NCBI RefSeq assembly: GCF_047824785.1
Contig: NZ_CP181167.1
Location: 2,914,001 to 2,978,000 of the forward strand
Reading direction: 5' to 3'
Length of the DNA: 64,000 nt
Source: Nitrobacter sp039808345
GTDB lineage: Bacteria > Pseudomonadota > Alphaproteobacteria > Rhizobiales > Xanthobacteraceae
The notes beneath the pieces are model-generated. The model was not told where the DNA came from and ran no database searches. It saw nothing but the letters and a program-made list of their open reading frames with translations. Positions 21,640 to 32,361 of the stretch are shown piece after piece; positions within the stretch are counted from its first letter, which is position 1; the number at the start of each line of letters is the position of its first letter. Both the position numbers and the translations under genes were made by a program.

Positions 21640-22844
21640 AGAGGCGCAAACCTGTCGGATGGCCGAAGTTGATGAGAGCAAAGCGCCTACGGCATGGAGC
21701 AGAAGCCTACTATTGGGACATTCCAAGCTGGGCAAAGAAAGGCGGATGCCTTCTGAAGGCAGAAGCACTAGGCGGTGACTATGCCATGGCCAAGCTGCGT
21801 TGCGATACGATACTAAATCCGCAATTCGATGGCTGGCGAAGGCGGTTCAACGTCGGAGCATCATTCCCTAATGTTCAGGCGGGAAGTTTCGACTGGATGA
21901 TCGCGACCTACAAAAGGACGCCGCAGTACGAAGAGAAATCGGCGAAGTATAAAAAAGATATCGACTGGTTGCTCGGCCTCGTCTCGAAACACCCCTTAAA
22001 GGATGGAAGGCGTGTTGGCGCACTCGAACTGCAGAGCATTACACCCGGAGCTGCAGATTTACTCTATTCAAAACTCAAGATCAAAAACGACGGCAGTGAG
22101 CGCAACCGCACCGCCATGGGCGCTATGATTGCTGCTAAGAGAGCTTGGTCAGTAGCCTATCGGTGCCAGCCGAAAGTTGTTCCTGCCGAAAATCCTTTCT
22201 CGCGAATGGAGATTTCATATTCTCCGACTCGCACTCGTCCCGTCACCCACGAGGAGCTTACTAAGTTTGTTGATGCAGCAGACGGACTCGGCATGGCGTC
22301 CATCGGTACAGCGGCTTTAATCGCCTATCACTGGCTTCAACGCCAAGTGGACATACTCTCCCGACTCAGCTGGAGCCATTATAAGCCATCTGACTCCCCC
22401 AACTGCGTGCGGATTTTTCATCACAAGACGAAGGTTTTGTACGACCTTCCACTTTTTGACATCGACAACACGCCGTTGTTCCCTGAGTTGATGGATAGAT
22501 TAGACAACGCTCCTCGCTTAGGGACTTTGATTGTAACGCGAGAGAATTTGGATCGAACCCGAAAGATTCATCTGCCTTGGCAAGAGGACTACTTTCGGCA
22601 CTGCATCGCAAAAGTTCGAGAGCTGGCCGGCATCGACAAGAGCGTCAAGTTCATGGGCATCCGGCATGGCGGTAACGTCGAGGGCGCAAATGCCGGACTA
22701 ACGGAATCGCAACTACGATCGCTGAGCGGACATAAGAACACAAGCACCATGATCAGGTATGCGCAAGAGACGCCCGATCAGCAAAGAGAGGGAGCTCGTA
22801 AACGTCGAAACCTGCGAACAAAAACGGGGAATTTGTCGGAATAG
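21636..22844 (+). CDS. Tyrosine-recombinase integrase at tRNA-Lys
   Basis: I take ATG 21636 (MKRRKPVGWPKLM), which overlaps the previous stop as ATGA; the frame also has an ATG at 21594. 402 residues: an N-terminal arm-binding part, a SAM-like core-binding domain (about 85-170) and a catalytic domain with ALIAYHWLQRQVDILSRLSW (first Arg region), IRHGGNVEGANAGL (H-x-x-R variant, written R-H-G) and SGHKNTSTMIRYAQ with the Tyr nucleophile. It ends 58 bp from the 3' end of tRNA-Lys(CTT), the likely attachment site. The gene is intact, so the element could still be mobile if its other att end survives. The catalytic box is unusual (HGG instead of HTF) but common in this subfamily. Confidence 0.85.
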   Translation: MKRRKPVGWPKLMRAKRLRHGAEAYYWDIPSWAKKGGCLLKAEALGGDYAMAKLRCDTILNPQFDGWRRRFNVGASFPNVQAGSFDWMIATYKRTPQYEEKSAKYKKDIDWLLGLVSKHPLKDGRRVGALELQSITPGAADLLYSKLKIKNDGSERNRTAMGAMIAAKRAWSVAYRCQPKVVPAENPFSRMEISYSPTRTRPVTHEELTKFVDAADGLGMASIGTAALIAYHWLQRQVDILSRLSWSHYKPSDSPNCVRIFHHKTKVLYDLPLFDIDNTPLFPELMDRLDNAPRLGTLIVTRENLDRTRKIHLPWQEDYFRHCIAKVRELAGIDKSVKFMGIRHGGNVEGANAGLTESQLRSLSGHKNTSTMIRYAQETPDQQREGARKRRNLRTKTGNLSE

Positions 22845-22901
22845 CAGAGTCAACGGCTGTCGGAACGGCAACCCTGATTTCTCCTAAGTGCCTGAAAGAC
22901 T

Positions 22902-22977
<76 letters not shown>

Positions 22978-23079
22978 GGAACTGTCCAGATTCCCTCGCG
23001 GGAGCGGGTCGTTTAGCAAAGTGGACCGGCGATGTCCAGCAAGGCCGCCGCGCTTTCTTCTGGCTCTTCAAGAAAACAA

Positions 23080-23104
23080 GAAGCCGCCGATTCCCGGCGG
23101 CTTC
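23080..23104 (-). terminator. Rho-independent terminator of the Spy-like gene
   Basis: On the minus strand GAAGCCGCCG pairs with CGGCGGCTTC around a 5-nt loop, followed by TTGTTTTC. It lies 26 bp past the stop of the Spy-like gene. Confidence 0.8.
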
Positions 23105-23129
23105 TTCATGGCTACCTTATGCCGGCTGA

Positions 23130-23708
23130 TCAGAGACGACCGGAATCCTCGTCGCTGTCCTTGCTGTGATCAAGCCGATCACCGCCCCGGTCGAAGCGAT
23201 GATGATGACGCCAGCCACCCATTCCGAAACCGTGATTCATGCGGGTCAGAACCATCAGGCGGCGCTTCTGGCCATCGTCCAGGGTCTTGTAAAGCGGATC
23301 GGCAGCATCAGCGATTTTCTTCAAAGCCGCGGCCGTCTGGGCCATGCGATCGGCTTGCTCGCGAAGCCGCGCCACCTGATCAACGGCCGCCTGCTGCTTC
23401 TGTGCATCATCCTTCTTGCTTTCCTTCTTCTCCTTCTTGGCCTGCATCATAGCATTGGCGCGGTCGATTCGGAGCTTGGCGAAATCGCGGATGGCCTGTT
23501 CCACCGGAGGCCACAGCTTCTCCTGATCCGGCGTCAGTGCAAGACCGGCATGAACCGCCGCGATCCGCGCATCCGCGATAGCCGCCCGATCCTGCGCACT
23601 GAGCTGCACGCGTTGATGGGACCACGGGTGATGCTGATGGGCATATACTGCCGTCGAACTGGCGATAGCCAGCGCTGCGACACCTGCGAGAATGGCCTTC
23701 TTCTTCAT
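23130..23708 (-). CDS. Spy/CpxP-family (LTXXQ) periplasmic protein
   Basis: 192 residues. ATG 23708 is preferred because AGGAG lies eight bases upstream; a frame extends six codons further. The signal peptide is MKKKAILAGVAALAIASS. The mature protein is helical with LTPDQEKLWPPVEQAIRDFA (an LTPxQ motif) and a long charged helix rich in K, E and Q. The C-terminus is His-rich (WRHHHRF) and may bind metal. Family members act as periplasmic chaperones in envelope or metal stress. It lies between the tRNA and leuA with its own terminator. Confidence 0.8.
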   Translation of the reverse strand: MKKKAILAGVAALAIASSTAVYAHQHHPWSHQRVQLSAQDRAAIADARIAAVHAGLALTPDQEKLWPPVEQAIRDFAKLRIDRANAMMQAKKEKKESKKDDAQKQQAAVDQVARLREQADRMAQTAAALKKIADAADPLYKTLDDGQKRRLMVLTRMNHGFGMGGWRHHHRFDRGGDRLDHSKDSDEDSGRL

Positions 23709-23949
23709 TGGAACTCTCCTTTGCAAGGTCCAATCAAGATGGAGGTGCGCGGCGTGCCAGGCAAATTACATCTTCGCAAGGTGCCTTCTCTCACGAAGAT
23801 GTAATCTCGTGTCGTCAAACAAGCGCCGCCGTTCCGATTCATCTTGCGATGCGTCGGAGTAGCATGTCGCATTCGGCGCGTAGATGCGTCGCAATGACAA
23901 AACGGCGCGCCTCACCCGTTCTGCATAAGCAAGCATAAGCAACGAAGAC

Positions 23950-25509
23950 TCAGCTCGCGGCGGCGGCGGGCACGTCGCGCTGATGCTTCATCACGATCTT
24001 GTTCAGCGCGCCGAGATACGCCTTGGCGGAGGCAACCAGCGTATCTGGATCGGCAGCCTTTGACGTCATCGCACGCCCGTCCTGGCTGAGACGCACCGAT
24101 ACTTCGGCCTGCGCGTCGGTGCCCTGGGTCACCGCATGAACCTGATAGAGCTCCAGCTTGGCCTCGTGCGGCACCAGTCTTTTGATGCAGTTGAATACTG
24201 CGTCGACCGGACCGTTGCCCTCGGCCTCCTCGATCCGGGTCTGGCCATTGACCGTGAGCTTCATCGTCGCGCGCTGCGGACCATGGGTACCCGCGATCAC
24301 CGTCAGCGATGACAGCTTGATGCGATCGTGCGTCGCAGCCATTTCCTCGTCCACCAGCGCGATGATGTCCTCGTCGTAGATGTCCTTCTTGCGGTCGGCC
24401 AGCGACTTGAACCGCACGAACGCATCCTGCAACTGGTTCTCGGCCAGCTTGTAGCCCAGTTCCTCCAGCTTGTGCTGGAAGGCATGGCGGCCGGAGTGCT
24501 TGCCCATCACCAGCGATGTCTGCTTCACGCCGACGCTCTCCGGCGTCATGATCTCGTAAGTCTGCGCGTTCTTCAACATGCCGTCCTGATGAATGCCGCT
24601 CTCGTGCGCGAACGCGTTCCGGCCGACGATCGCCTTGTTGTACTGCACCGGAAAGGAGGTGGCCGCCGAAACCATCTTGGAGGCGCGGGTCAGCATCGTG
24701 CTCTCGACGTTGCACCAGTACGGCATGACATCGGCGCGGGTCTTGATCGCCATCACGACTTCTTCCAGCGCGGCGTTGCCCGCCCGCTCCCCGATGCCGT
24801 TGATGGTGGACTCAACCTGACGCGCGCCACCCTCGACGCCCGCCAGCGAGTTGGCGACGGCGAGACCCAGATCGTCATGGCAGTGCACCGAGAAGATCGC
24901 TTTATCCGCGTTCGGCACCCGCTCGCGAATGGTGATGAACATCCGCCGGTATTCGTCCGGCACCGCATAGCCGACGGTGTCCGGCAGGTTGATGGTGGTG
25001 GCGCCCGCCGCGATCGCGGCCTCCACGCATTTGCACAGATAATCAATCGGAGTGCGGGTCGCGTCCATCGCCGACCATTCGACATCCTCGACCAGGTTGC
25101 GAGCCTGCTTCACCGTGGCGGTGATGATCTCCAGCACCTCCGCCTCGCTCTTGCGCATCTGATGCGCCAGATGGATCGGCGACGTGGAAACGAAGGTATG
25201 GATGCGGCCCCGACGCGCGTGTCGCACGGCTTCGCCGGCGCGGGCGATATCGCCGGGAATGGCGCGCGCCAGACCTGCGACGACCGCGTTCCTGGCGTTT
25301 CTGGCGATCTCCGCGACCGCTTCGAAATCACCGACCGAAGCGATCGGGAAGCCGGCTTCGATGATATCGACTCCCATGTCGTCGAGCATCTCGGCGACTT
25401 CGATCTTCTCCTCGAAGGTCATGGTGGCGCCGGGGCATTGCTCGCCGTCGCGCAGCGTGGTGTCGAAAATAACGACGCGGTCCTTGTCGGACTTGTTCGC
25501 GGGTGTCAT
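23950..25509 (-). CDS. leuA: 2-isopropylmalate synthase
   Basis: 519 residues from ATG 25509 (MTPANKSDKDRV), the family's usual length. It condenses acetyl-CoA with 2-oxoisovalerate, the committed step of leucine synthesis. FDTTLRDGEQCPG near the N-terminus is the HMGL/LeuA metal- and substrate-binding signature. HCHDDLG and NGIGERAGNAALEE follow, and a C-terminal LeuA dimer domain for leucine feedback starts around residue 380. A leucine-rich leader peptide and hairpin lie 100 nt upstream, implying attenuation. Confidence 0.96.
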   Translation of the reverse strand: MTPANKSDKDRVVIFDTTLRDGEQCPGATMTFEEKIEVAEMLDDMGVDIIEAGFPIASVGDFEAVAEIARNARNAVVAGLARAIPGDIARAGEAVRHARRGRIHTFVSTSPIHLAHQMRKSEAEVLEIITATVKQARNLVEDVEWSAMDATRTPIDYLCKCVEAAIAAGATTINLPDTVGYAVPDEYRRMFITIRERVPNADKAIFSVHCHDDLGLAVANSLAGVEGGARQVESTINGIGERAGNAALEEVVMAIKTRADVMPYWCNVESTMLTRASKMVSAATSFPVQYNKAIVGRNAFAHESGIHQDGMLKNAQTYEIMTPESVGVKQTSLVMGKHSGRHAFQHKLEELGYKLAENQLQDAFVRFKSLADRKKDIYDEDIIALVDEEMAATHDRIKLSSLTVIAGTHGPQRATMKLTVNGQTRIEEAEGNGPVDAVFNCIKRLVPHEAKLELYQVHAVTQGTDAQAEVSVRLSQDGRAMTSKAADPDTLVASAKAYLGALNKIVMKHQRDVPAAAAS

Positions 25510-25570
25510 GGGAATGATCCTCTGGTCAGTGCGCCATGCGGGGCGCTCGAAGGGCTGGCGTCTCTGCGTT

Positions 25571-25616
25571 CCCCCTGAGTGCCCAGGCAGCAACTGCCCA
25601 GCCGGCGCTCAGGGGC
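25571..25616 (-). promoter_or_regulatory. Probable leuA attenuator hairpin
   Basis: On the minus strand CCCCTGAG (25615-25608) pairs perfectly with CTCAGGGG (25579-25572), enclosing a second stem GGCAG/CTGCC. The 5' arm begins inside the last codons of the leucine leader peptide and includes its stop. A ribosome stalled on the Leu codons would keep this arm free or covered differently, as in classical attenuation. No U-run follows, so the outcome might be Rho-dependent or act on translation. Confidence 0.6.
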
Positions 25617-25656
25617 CGATAAGAAGCAGAAGCGCGCCGGCCAGGAGGCCGGGCAT
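25609..25656 (-). CDS. leuL: Leucine leader peptide of leuA
   Basis: Minus-strand ATG 25656 opens a 15-residue frame, MPGLLAGALLLLIGP, with six leucines, four of them consecutive, and a stop at 25609. It ends 99 nt before leuA. The stop codon sits in the 5' arm of a strong hairpin. The length, composition and position are those of attenuator leader peptides. No good ribosome binding site precedes this ATG, and the frame is open for 50 codons upstream, so the true start may be further 5'. Confidence 0.6.
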   Translation of the reverse strand: MPGLLAGALLLLIGP

Positions 25657-25928
25657 GGAGGCAGCCGGAATCGTTCGGGAACCAGCGGCCGACGCCGCCT
25701 CCCCGTGAATCCCCGCCATTTCGCCGCACACCAGCATTACCGGACCCTTTGAGAGCCATTTTTCAACGAGAACCCTTGACGGTTCGTTTCGTTGCCGGCC
25801 CTTCCGCATGATTTTAGCCGAGAAGGGCCCGCCATCGCAATGCCCAAAATTTGGTCAGCGATCCTGCCGGACCTGGTTCCTTCGGCAGGCTTGGTGCAAC
25901 GGCGACCGTGTGATACCCCCCGAAAGGC

Positions 25929-26720
25929 ATGAGCGAAACCTCACCGCTGATCGCGTTTTCACATGTCGTCAAAAGCTTTGGCGGCAACCATGTGAGAGCC
26001 GTGAACGACATCTCGTTCGATATCGCGGCGGGCGAATTCCTTGCCGTTGTTGGCGGCTCCGGCTCCGGCAAGACCACGCTGCTGCGGCTCGCCAATCGCC
26101 TGATCGATCCCGACGCTGGTACGATCACCGTCGCGGGAGAGGATATCGCCGGAATCGACGCGATCGGGCTGCGCCGCCGGATCGGCTATGTGTTCCAGAG
26201 CGGCGGCCTGTTTCCTCATATGAGCATCGCGGCCAATATCGGCATCACGCCCCGCCTGCTCGGGACACCGAAATCCGAAATCGCCGCGCGGGTCGACGAA
26301 CTGCTCGATCTGGTGCAGCTCGACCGCGCGCAGCACCGCGACCGCTTTCCGCATGAACTTTCCGGCGGCCAGCGCCAGCGCGTCGGCGTTGCGCGCGCGC
26401 TCGCCGCGAAGCCGCGCATCGTCCTGATGGACGAACCCTTCGGCGCGCTCGACCCGGTGACGCGTGACGCGCTCGGCAACGACTACCGCGCGCTGCATGC
26501 CAGGCTCGGCCTCACCACCGTCATGATCACCCATGACATGACCGAAGCGCTGCTGCTCGCGGATCGCGTCGCGGTCATGCACGAAGGTCGCCTGATTGCC
26601 CAGGGGACGGCGAAAGAACTGTCCCGTATCGACAACCCTTATGTCGGCGAACTGCTCGGCACGCCGCGCCGCCAGGCCGAGCGGCTTCGGGCCGCGCTCT
26701 CGCAGAACATCGCGTCATGA
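25929..26720 (+). CDS. ABC transporter ATPase of an osmoprotectant (OpuC/YehX-like) system
   Basis: 263 residues. Walker A GGSGSGKTT at 42-50, signature LSGGQ at 144-148, Walker B IVLMDEP at 164-170 and the H-loop in MITHDMTEA. It is of the quaternary-amine / osmoprotectant type but lacks the C-terminal CBS pair of OpuAA/ProV, like YehX. Its stop overlaps the next ATG by 4 bp. The partner is a permease-binding-protein fusion, so these two genes make a complete importer energised at the inner membrane. Substrate (glycine betaine, choline or a thiol such as ergothioneine) is not decidable from sequence. Confidence 0.88.
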   Translation: MSETSPLIAFSHVVKSFGGNHVRAVNDISFDIAAGEFLAVVGGSGSGKTTLLRLANRLIDPDAGTITVAGEDIAGIDAIGLRRRIGYVFQSGGLFPHMSIAANIGITPRLLGTPKSEIAARVDELLDLVQLDRAQHRDRFPHELSGGQRQRVGVARALAAKPRIVLMDEPFGALDPVTRDALGNDYRALHARLGLTTVMITHDMTEALLLADRVAVMHEGRLIAQGTAKELSRIDNPYVGELLGTPRRQAERLRAALSQNIAS

Positions 26721-28273
26721 GCCTGCTGTTCGATCCGCGCTGGAGCGAAGCGCTCGCTCGCCTGCCGGACTATCTCGGCAACCACGTCCGCGTCAGCATA
26801 ACGGCGCTGGCGCTGGGCCTCGTGATCAGCTTCCCGCTGGCGCTGGCCGCCCGCAACCGGCCGATGCTGCGCAGCGTGCTTCTCGGTTTTGCAAGCATCG
26901 TGCAGACCATGCCGGGGCTGGCGCTGCTGGCGTTGTTCTATCCGCTTCTCCTGGCGCTGGCGATACTGACATCGCAATGGTTCGGCTTCGGCTTCTCCGC
27001 GTTCGGATTCCTGCCTTCGGTGCTGGCGCTGGCGCTCTATTCGATGCTTCCGGTGCTGCGCAACACCATCACCGGCCTTCAGGGGATCGATCACGCATTG
27101 ACGGAAGCGGCCCGAGGGGTCGGCATGACGGCGCGGCAGTCCCTCGCCATGGTCGAGCTTCCGCTCGCGCTGCCGATGATCATGGCGGGCATCCGCACCG
27201 CCGCGGTCTGGGTGATCGGCACCGCGACGCTCTCCACGCCGATCGGCCAGACCAGTCTCGGCAACTACATCTTCGCCGGGCTGCAGACGCAAAACTGGGT
27301 GTTCGTGCTGTTCGGCTGCATCGCCGCGGCAGCGCTCGCGCTGGTCGTGGATCAGCTGCTGGCGCTGATCGAATCCGGCCTGCGGATGCGGCGCCGCATC
27401 CGCGTGTCACTCGGCCTTGTCGGCATCGTGGTCCTCGCCGCGGCCACGTTGGCGCCCGCTCTGACCCGCGCGAAATCCACCACCATCGTCGGCGCCAAGA
27501 CCTTCACCGAACAATATGTGCTCGCCGCGCTGATCTCGCACCGGCTGCAAGCCGCGGGTCTTCCGGCGGCGACCCGCGAAGGGCTCGGCTCCAACGTCAT
27601 TTTCGACGCGCTGGCGAACGACGACATCGATGTCTACGTCGATTACTCCGGCACGCTGTGGGCCAACCAGTTCCATATGACGGACACCAAGCCGCGCCAG
27701 GAATTACTCTCCGAGCTTGAGGCGATATTGGCACGGCGGAACATCACGCTGCTTGGCGAACTCGGATTCGAAAATGCCTACGCGTTGCTCATGCCAAAAG
27801 CACGGGCCGACGCGCTGGGCATTCATACGATCTCCGATCTTGCCGCCCATGCCGGCAGCATGTCGATCGCCGGCGACTACGAATTCTTCGTCCGGCCTGA
27901 ATGGACGGCTCTGAAAAAGGCTTACGGATTATCGTTTCGCGAGCGGCGGCAGATACAGTCGGATTTCATGTATGCCGCCGTCGCGTCCGGCGAAGTCGAC
28001 GTGATCGCGGGCTACACCAGCGACGGCCTGATCGCCAAATACGGCCTGACCGTGCTTGACGATATCAGACACGCGATTCCGCCCTATGATGCGATCGTGC
28101 TGCTGTCACCAAGGCGCGCCAACGACGCAAAGCTGCGCGCCGCGCTTCAGCCTCTGCTTGGCAGGATCGACATCGCCGCCATGCGCGAGGCCAACTTCCG
28201 CGCCAGCGACAGTGATACGGACGGCTCACCGGCAACCGTGGCGCGGTGGCTGTGGACGCAGATAGGAAACTAG
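26717..28273 (+). CDS. Fused permease / substrate-binding protein of the osmoprotectant-type ABC importer
   Basis: 518 residues. The first 220 are a permease with several hydrophobic helices and the EAA-like loop (DHALTEAARGVGMTARQS). After a last helix around residues 230-245, a periplasmic type II binding domain starts at TTIVGAKTFTEQYVLA, the OpuC/EgtU-like hallmark. It continues with VYVDYSGTLW and DVIAGYTSDG. The fusion resembles OpuCB-CC/EgtUBC-type proteins. The binding domain is tethered to the membrane, so no free periplasmic protein is needed. Confidence 0.88.
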   Translation: MSLLFDPRWSEALARLPDYLGNHVRVSITALALGLVISFPLALAARNRPMLRSVLLGFASIVQTMPGLALLALFYPLLLALAILTSQWFGFGFSAFGFLPSVLALALYSMLPVLRNTITGLQGIDHALTEAARGVGMTARQSLAMVELPLALPMIMAGIRTAAVWVIGTATLSTPIGQTSLGNYIFAGLQTQNWVFVLFGCIAAAALALVVDQLLALIESGLRMRRRIRVSLGLVGIVVLAAATLAPALTRAKSTTIVGAKTFTEQYVLAALISHRLQAAGLPAATREGLGSNVIFDALANDDIDVYVDYSGTLWANQFHMTDTKPRQELLSELEAILARRNITLLGELGFENAYALLMPKARADALGIHTISDLAAHAGSMSIAGDYEFFVRPEWTALKKAYGLSFRERRQIQSDFMYAAVASGEVDVIAGYTSDGLIAKYGLTVLDDIRHAIPPYDAIVLLSPRRANDAKLRAALQPLLGRIDIAAMREANFRASDSDTDGSPATVARWLWTQIGN

Positions 28274-28319
28274 AGCGATTTACATTTTAACGGAACCGCT
28301 CCGTCGAACACGGCGAACT

Positions 28320-28423
28320 CCCTCTCCCGTGGGGAGAGGGTTGGGGTGAGGGCGTGCGACGTCAATATCGTTGCTAGCCCCTCACCCGGCACTCCGTGCC
28401 GACCTCTCCCCGGCGGGGAGAGG
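28320..28423. repeat. Composite GC-rich hairpin repeat between convergent genes
   Basis: CCCTCTCCC pairs with GGGAGAGGG across GTG (28320-28340) and CCTCTCCCC with GGGGAGAGG near 28403-28423; GGTTGGGGTGAGGG and GCCCCTCACCC also pair with each other. The type is widespread between genes in alphaproteobacteria. It sits between the convergent binding-protein and ilvC genes and may end transcription on both strands. Confidence 0.75.
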
Positions 28424-28438
28424 TGAAGGAAGAAGCCT

Positions 28439-29458
28439 TCAGTTCTTCGCCTTGTCGACCATGGCGGCCTTCTTGATCCACGGCATCATGTCGCGAAGTC
28501 TTGCGCCGACCTCCTCGATCGGATGGGCGGCGAGCCGTGCGCGGGTCGCCTTGAACGAGGTCTGGTTGACCTTGTTCTCCAGCATCCAGTCGCGAGCAAA
28601 CTTGCCGGACTGAATATCGTCGAGCACGCGCTTCATCTCCTTCTTGGTCTCCGCGGTCACGATGCGCGGGCCGGTGACATACTCGCCGTATTCAGCGGTA
28701 TTGGAGATCGAGTAGTTCATATTGGCGATGCCGCCTTCGTAGATCAGGTCCACGATCAGCTTCACCTCGTGCAGGCACTCGAAATAGGCCATCTCCGGCG
28801 CATAGCCGGCTTCCACCAGCGTCTCGAAGCCGTTCTTGATCAACTCGACCAGACCGCCGCAAAGCACCGCCTGTTCGCCGAACAGATCGGTCTCGCACTC
28901 CTCCCTGAAGGTGGTCTCGATGATGCCCGCGCGGCCGCCACCGATCGCCGAGGCGTAGCTGAGACCAAGATCCTGCGCGTTGCCCGAGGAATCCCTGGCG
29001 ACTGCGATCAGGCAAGGCACGCCGCCGCCGCGCTGATACTCCGCGCGCACGGTATGGCCGGGGCCCTTTGGCGCGATCATCAAGACGTCGAGATCGGCTC
29101 GCGGTTCCAGCAGGTTGAAATGCACGTTGAGTCCATGCGCGAAGATGAGCGCCGCGCCCTTCTTCATGTTGTCGTGCAGATGCTCGCGGTAGATGTCGCC
29201 CTGCAGCTCGTCAGGCGTCAGCATCATGACAAGGTCGCCCCACTTCGCGGCTTCGGCGACTTCCATCACCTTGAAGCCCGCGCCTTCGGCCTTCTTGGCG
29301 GAAGCGGAGCCCTTGCGCAGCGCGATCGCGATCTCCTTGACGCCGGAATCCTTCAGGTTCAGCGCATGGGCATGGCCCTGGCTGCCATAACCGACGATGA
29401 CCACCTTCTTTCCCTTGATCAGGTTCAGGTCGGCGTCACGATCGTAATAAACACGCAT
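28439..29458 (-). CDS. ilvC: Ketol-acid reductoisomerase
   Basis: 339 residues from ATG 29458 (MRVYYDRDADLNLI), a class I (short) enzyme. It catalyses the Mg2+- and NADPH-dependent isomeroreduction of acetolactate or acetohydroxybutyrate. VGYGSQGHAHALNLKDSG at 22-39 is the NADPH Rossmann motif, and MIAPKGPGHTVRAEY with the later DLFGEQAVLCGG and MAYFECLHE hold the metal-binding acidic residues. It is the last gene of the ilvI-ilvH-ilvC run, about 215 bp after ilvH. Confidence 0.96.
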   Translation of the reverse strand: MRVYYDRDADLNLIKGKKVVIVGYGSQGHAHALNLKDSGVKEIAIALRKGSASAKKAEGAGFKVMEVAEAAKWGDLVMMLTPDELQGDIYREHLHDNMKKGAALIFAHGLNVHFNLLEPRADLDVLMIAPKGPGHTVRAEYQRGGGVPCLIAVARDSSGNAQDLGLSYASAIGGGRAGIIETTFREECETDLFGEQAVLCGGLVELIKNGFETLVEAGYAPEMAYFECLHEVKLIVDLIYEGGIANMNYSISNTAEYGEYVTGPRIVTAETKKEMKRVLDDIQSGKFARDWMLENKVNQTSFKATRARLAAHPIEEVGARLRDMMPWIKKAAMVDKAKN

Positions 29459-29672
29459 GGCTGTTCCTCTTTTGCGGCCACAATCGGCCAGATCACATTC
29501 GCGGATGGCGCGAGCACGCAGCCCGAAAGAGTTGCGCCCGGTTTTTAGGGCCACGGATGCCGGGAGACAAGTCCGCCGCAACGCCCGGGTGATGGCAAGA
29601 CGTCATCGGTCGTCCGGGAGTTAGGTGAACAGGACGAGGCCGCGAAGGCAGGAGGCATAGGCCAGCATGGGC

Positions 29673-30215
29673 TTACATCCCTTCCGGCCCGCGCCCGATC
29701 GCCGCGACGCCGGTTCGCGACACTTCCACCAGACCGATCGGCCGCATCAGGTCGACGAACTGATTGATCTTCGAGGTGCCGCCCGTGATCTCGAACACGA
29801 AACTCTCATTGGTGGCATCCACCACGCGGGCCCGAAACACCTCCGCGAGCCGCATCGCCTCGATACGCTGGTCCCCCGCCCCCTTGACCTTGACCATGGC
29901 TAGCTCACGCTCGATGGAGCGCCCGGTGAGCGTCATATCGACGACCTGATAGACGGGAATCATGCGATCGAGCTGGTGCTTGATCTGCTGGATCACCATC
30001 GGGGTGCCGGTGGTGACGATGGTGATGCGCGAGACGTGCTTCTTGCTCTCGGTCTCCGACACCGTAAGGCTTTCGATATTGTAGCCGCGACCCGAGAACA
30101 GGCCGATCACCCGCGCCAGCACCCCCGGCTCGTTGGCGACCAGCACCGACAGCGTGTGCGTCTCCTTCGGATCGCGGCGCTCTTCGAGGAAATAGGCGGA
30201 AGCGGGCTGGTTCAT
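29673..30215 (-). CDS. ilvH: Acetolactate synthase small regulatory subunit
   Basis: 180 residues. N-terminal ACT domain HTLSVLVANEPGVLARVIGL with FSGRGYNIESLTV, and a C-terminal ALS small-subunit domain. It confers valine feedback control and activates the large subunit. It follows ilvI with a 264-bp gap that holds a hairpin repeat, an unusually wide spacing for this pair. Confidence 0.95.
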   Translation of the reverse strand: MNQPASAYFLEERRDPKETHTLSVLVANEPGVLARVIGLFSGRGYNIESLTVSETESKKHVSRITIVTTGTPMVIQQIKHQLDRMIPVYQVVDMTLTGRSIERELAMVKVKGAGDQRIEAMRLAEVFRARVVDATNESFVFEITGGTSKINQFVDLMRPIGLVEVSRTGVAAIGRGPEGM

Positions 30216-30333
30216 TGGCGGTCCTGCGAATCCATCTCGTCATACCCGGCCTTGCGCCGGCATCCACGTCTTGAACGTTGTTTCGTCTCAAAGGAAGCCG
30301 TGGACGGCCGGGACATAGGCTTCTTTAGAGCGG

Positions 30334-30431
30334 CGGCCGGTCAAATGGAACCAGCGCCGCCGCTCCAGTTAATTGATTGAGCATCGGATTTATCCCGAAA
30401 CCGGTTCCCACTTTCGGGTCCGATGCTCTAG
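30334..30431. repeat. Dispersed hairpin repeat, family A, copy 1
   Basis: About 98 bp nearly identical to 36366-36465 and 44807-44900. The 3' half folds as GAGCATCGGA / TCCGATGCTC around CCCGAAA / TTTCGGG. The left part (TCAAATGGAACCAGCGCCGC) is also shared. It lies in the ilvI-ilvH intergenic gap. Confidence 0.9.
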
Positions 30432-30479
30432 AACGCCGTTCCTCGAACGGCTATGCCCGGCCATGGCGGCTTCCGGTTC

Positions 30480-32258
<1,779 letters not shown>

Positions 32259-32311
32259 GGTCGACTCCGGCTTCGCAGTTCTGGCGTAGGCTTGCCACCG
32301 TCACGGATAAG

Positions 32312-32333
32312 AAAAAAGGCCCTCTGAAGGGCC
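32312..32333 (-). terminator. Attenuator terminator of the ilvIHC operon
   Basis: On the minus strand GGCCCT pairs with AGGGCC around TCAG and is followed by six T. It lies 28 nt beyond the leader peptide stop and 54 nt before ilvI. Position after a valine/leucine-rich leader shows it is an attenuator rather than a true gene end. Confidence 0.85.
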
Positions 32334-32361
32334 CGGCGCACCGCCCCTGGATTGGAACGGC

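Noticed and set aside
24328..25578. 416-codon plus-strand frame opposite leuA
   Set aside because: It is rich in His and Arg and antisense to a fully conserved leuA; the length reflects codon bias on the other strand.
28523..29548. 341-codon plus-strand frame opposite ilvC
   Set aside because: Antisense shadow of ilvC with no independent support.
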